Below the pieces are notes generated by a model. That model ran no database searches. It had not been told where the DNA came from and worked only from the letters and a program-made list of their open reading frames with translations. From NCBI GenBank assembly GCA_020056645.1, contig JAGVHJ010000341.1:1-7462 (forward strand): a DNA stretch of 7,462 nucleotides. Direction: 5' to 3'. The translations under genes and the position numbers were made by a program. Shown here in pieces: positions 6,434 through 7,462 of the stretch. Positions within the stretch are counted from its first letter, which is position 1. Each line of letters starts with the position of its first letter. Origin of the DNA: Desulfobacterales bacterium. Lineage in GTDB: Bacteria > Desulfobacterota > Desulfobacteria > Desulfobacterales > JAHIVH01.

Positions 6434-7315
6434 TTAACGGTTCCAGTGGGAGAGATCCCGTTTCATCCAGGCTGCAAGTTTTTCGTTTTCGGGGCCGAAA
6501 AGCTCACAAAGCGATTTTCGGGTCTCTTCGTTTAAGGTTAAATATTTGTTTTCCGTTTGATTGAGTTTGTATAGAAAATCCCCTATCTTCGCCCTGAATG
6601 CCTTGTGGGGAACCAGAAACCGCCCGATTTTTTTCAATGGCGTGTCTTTCTCCATGATGTTTTTTACCAATACCATGCTTTTGGGAAGGGTGGCCCGATG
6701 ATGCTGGACACTTGCTTCCGTTGATTTAAACGCCGGGTCGACCTCTAGAAAATCAAAACATGTTTTCAGTGTTTCCGAGGTGTTCTTTTTCAAATCCTCG
6801 GAGAGAAGCAAGAGGATCCGGGATGGGTCCACCCGGTCTGAAAAGCGTTTGAGCTGCCTCAGGTAAAAGCCCCGGTCTAGGTAGCTGTAGTGCATGCGGG
6901 AATGAAAATCCTTTTTGATCCGTTCCGGTTCTTTCACGATAGCCTCTTCAAAAGTTAAGGGTTCAAGGCCTCTCCTGTATGTCATCAGATAGTGGGAGAA
7001 GGCCCTCTCCGCCGGGTTTCTGAAGATAAAGATGAACTTGAGTCCCGGCAGCTCCAGGTGGGCGGAGATCCGTTCCAAGGCGGTTTCAAAATAGAGATAG
7101 TCCGGGTCCACTTCGCCGACGGCTTTTTCTCCCTGCCAGGCTCCAAAAAAGGTGGTTTCATAGTGCGCCATTCCTTTTTCATACCGGTCATCAATGGCGA
7201 AGTGCTTGGTTTCCTTTATTTGGGGAAGGTAGATATCCGGGTGACCTGACAAATATTTATGGATGGAGGTAGTGCCGCATTTTTGCGCGCCGGCCACGAA
7301 GAAATTGGGTAACAT
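6434..7315 (-). CDS. PAPS-dependent carbohydrate sulfotransferase
   Basis: The 293-residue cytosolic-type protein has the hallmarks of the sulfotransferase fold. The 5'-phosphosulfate loop is GAQKCGTTS (9-17, K12), directly after the first beta-strand NFFVAGA. The 3'-phosphate site is FIFRNPAERAFSHY (96-109, R99 and S107). In GEVDPDY (67-73), E68 falls where the heparan N-sulfotransferase family places its catalytic base. YLDRGFYLRQLKRF (145-158) and the C-terminal FGPENEKLAAWM are also typical of glycan-modifying members. It should transfer sulfate from PAPS to a hydroxyl or amine on a sugar. There is no signal peptide or membrane helix, so it acts in the cytoplasm, presumably on a lipid-linked precursor before flipping. 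That order would fit the flippase gene 26 nt downstream. ATG 7315 is used because the family begins within a few residues of the PAPS loop. AAGG about 10 nt upstream is a modest ribosome site. The acceptor is unknown. Confidence 0.92.
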   Translation of the reverse strand: MLPNFFVAGAQKCGTTSIHKYLSGHPDIYLPQIKETKHFAIDDRYEKGMAHYETTFFGAWQGEKAVGEVDPDYLYFETALERISAHLELPGLKFIFIFRNPAERAFSHYLMTYRRGLEPLTFEEAIVKEPERIKKDFHSRMHYSYLDRGFYLRQLKRFSDRVDPSRILLLLSEDLKKNTSETLKTCFDFLEVDPAFKSTEASVQHHRATLPKSMVLVKNIMEKDTPLKKIGRFLVPHKAFRAKIGDFLYKLNQTENKYLTLNEETRKSLCELFGPENEKLAAWMKRDLSHWNR

Positions 7316-7357
7316 ATCCTGGTTGCCTTTTTATTGATGGGGTTGTGCTGGGCGGGA

Positions 7358-7395
7358 CAGGGGAATCGCATGTAGGATTCGCCTTGACGGCCCTG
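7358..7395. repeat. Nested inverted repeats in the spacer upstream of the sulfotransferase
   Basis: GAATC (7363-7367) pairs with GATTC (7376-7380) across an 8-nt loop. Directly outside, CAGGG (7358-7362) pairs with CCCTG (7391-7395), leaving a 10-nt one-sided bulge. The arms are short, so this could be chance. It stands beside the stronger palindrome at 7404-7422, and together they make the spacer look structured. Confidence 0.3.
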
Positions 7396-7403
7396 CCGGG
7401 AGC

Positions 7404-7422
7404 CAACCTTTTGAAAAGGTTG
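7404..7422. repeat. Perfect 19-bp interrupted palindrome
   Basis: CAACCTTTT (7404-7412), a central G, and AAAAGGTTG (7414-7422) form a perfect inverted repeat with 9-base arms. As RNA it would fold into a 7- or 8-bp stem. No T-run follows it on the plus strand. On the minus strand a T8 run comes before rather than after it, so it is not a standard intrinsic terminator for either direction. It may be a dispersed palindromic repeat or a regulator site. There is one copy in this window. Confidence 0.5.
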
Positions 7423-7462
7423 CCAAACATGGTAAAAAAAAGTTCTATAAACACCATCTAAA

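Larger units (their letters stand above)
7316..7462. other. Non-coding spacer upstream of the sulfotransferase gene
   Basis: I see no convincing gene here. An open frame on the minus strand (7457-7257) starts in this spacer but overlaps the sulfotransferase start in another frame and has no family features. I found no clear -35/-10 pair for the sulfotransferase operon, so its promoter may be non-canonical, activator-dependent, or to the right of the window. The spacer contains the palindrome at 7404-7422, the nested repeats at 7358-7395 and an A8 run at 7433-7440. Confidence 0.5.

Noticed and set aside
7257..7457. Minus-strand frame (66 residues) at the right edge
   Set aside because: It overlaps the sulfotransferase start out of frame and reads through the palindrome and the nested repeats. 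The composition is unlike a real protein.
7316..7462. Sigma-54 promoter for the sulfotransferase operon (TTGGCA-like element on the minus strand)
   Set aside because: The element lacks the required GC dinucleotide at the -12 position with correct spacing.
1..7462. CRISPR arrays, tRNA or rRNA genes, insertion sequences, phage attachment sites
   Set aside because: No regularly spaced direct repeats, cloverleaf-type sequences, ribosomal motifs, transposase fragments or terminal inverted repeats were seen on either strand.

Overview
The window comes from a Gram-negative bacterium. It encodes an outer-membrane beta-barrel, a periplasmic polysaccharide export protein and an inner-membrane co-polymerase with a tyrosine-kinase-type ATPase domain. 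Moderate GC, tight gene packing and this set of families would suit Desulfobacterota or another former deltaproteobacterial lineage, but that placement is an inference. No ribosomal or other phylogenetic marker is present.

Positions 1-3574 (plus strand) hold a three-gene run: the 3' part of an outer-membrane beta-barrel gene, a short OPX (Wza-family) protein, and a Wzc/GumC-type co-polymerase fused to a BY-kinase domain. The gaps are 42 and 10 nt, and no promoter is visible inside, so this looks like one operon that enters from the left. The OPX protein has no lipobox cysteine and no C-terminal outer-membrane segment, and a beta-barrel gene sits directly upstream. Together these fit the composite OPX/beta-barrel export system described for Myxococcus xanthus EpsY/EpsX, rather than a self-sufficient Wza channel.

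Positions 3575-3742 are a short convergent spacer. Everything beyond it is on the minus strand. Reading in the direction of transcription (right to left), the genes are a PAPS-dependent sulfotransferase (7315-6434), a Wzx-type flippase (6407-4869), and a membrane protein with four predicted helices and a C-terminal receiver domain (4741-3743). The sulfotransferase and flippase are 26 nt apart and probably co-transcribed. The receiver protein follows a 127-nt gap that carries a good sigma-70-like promoter and a leader hairpin, so it probably has its own control.

As a working model (inference), the locus makes a sulfated extracellular polysaccharide. The flippase moves lipid-linked repeat units across the inner membrane. 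The co-polymerase sets chain length and passes polymer to the OPX ring, and the beta-barrel lets it cross the outer membrane. The sulfotransferase decorates the glycan or a lipid-linked intermediate. The membrane-bound receiver protein may tie the process to a phosphorelay. No glycosyltransferase or Wzy polymerase lies in the window, so the locus must continue outside it.

The least conventional items are the membrane-anchored receiver protein with an enlarged glycine-rich beta3-alpha3 loop, the probable composite translocon, the kinase domain without a tyrosine tail, and several clean inverted repeats in the spacers at 648-672, 4759-4779 and 7404-7422. The right end, 7316-7462, is a non-coding, structured spacer.
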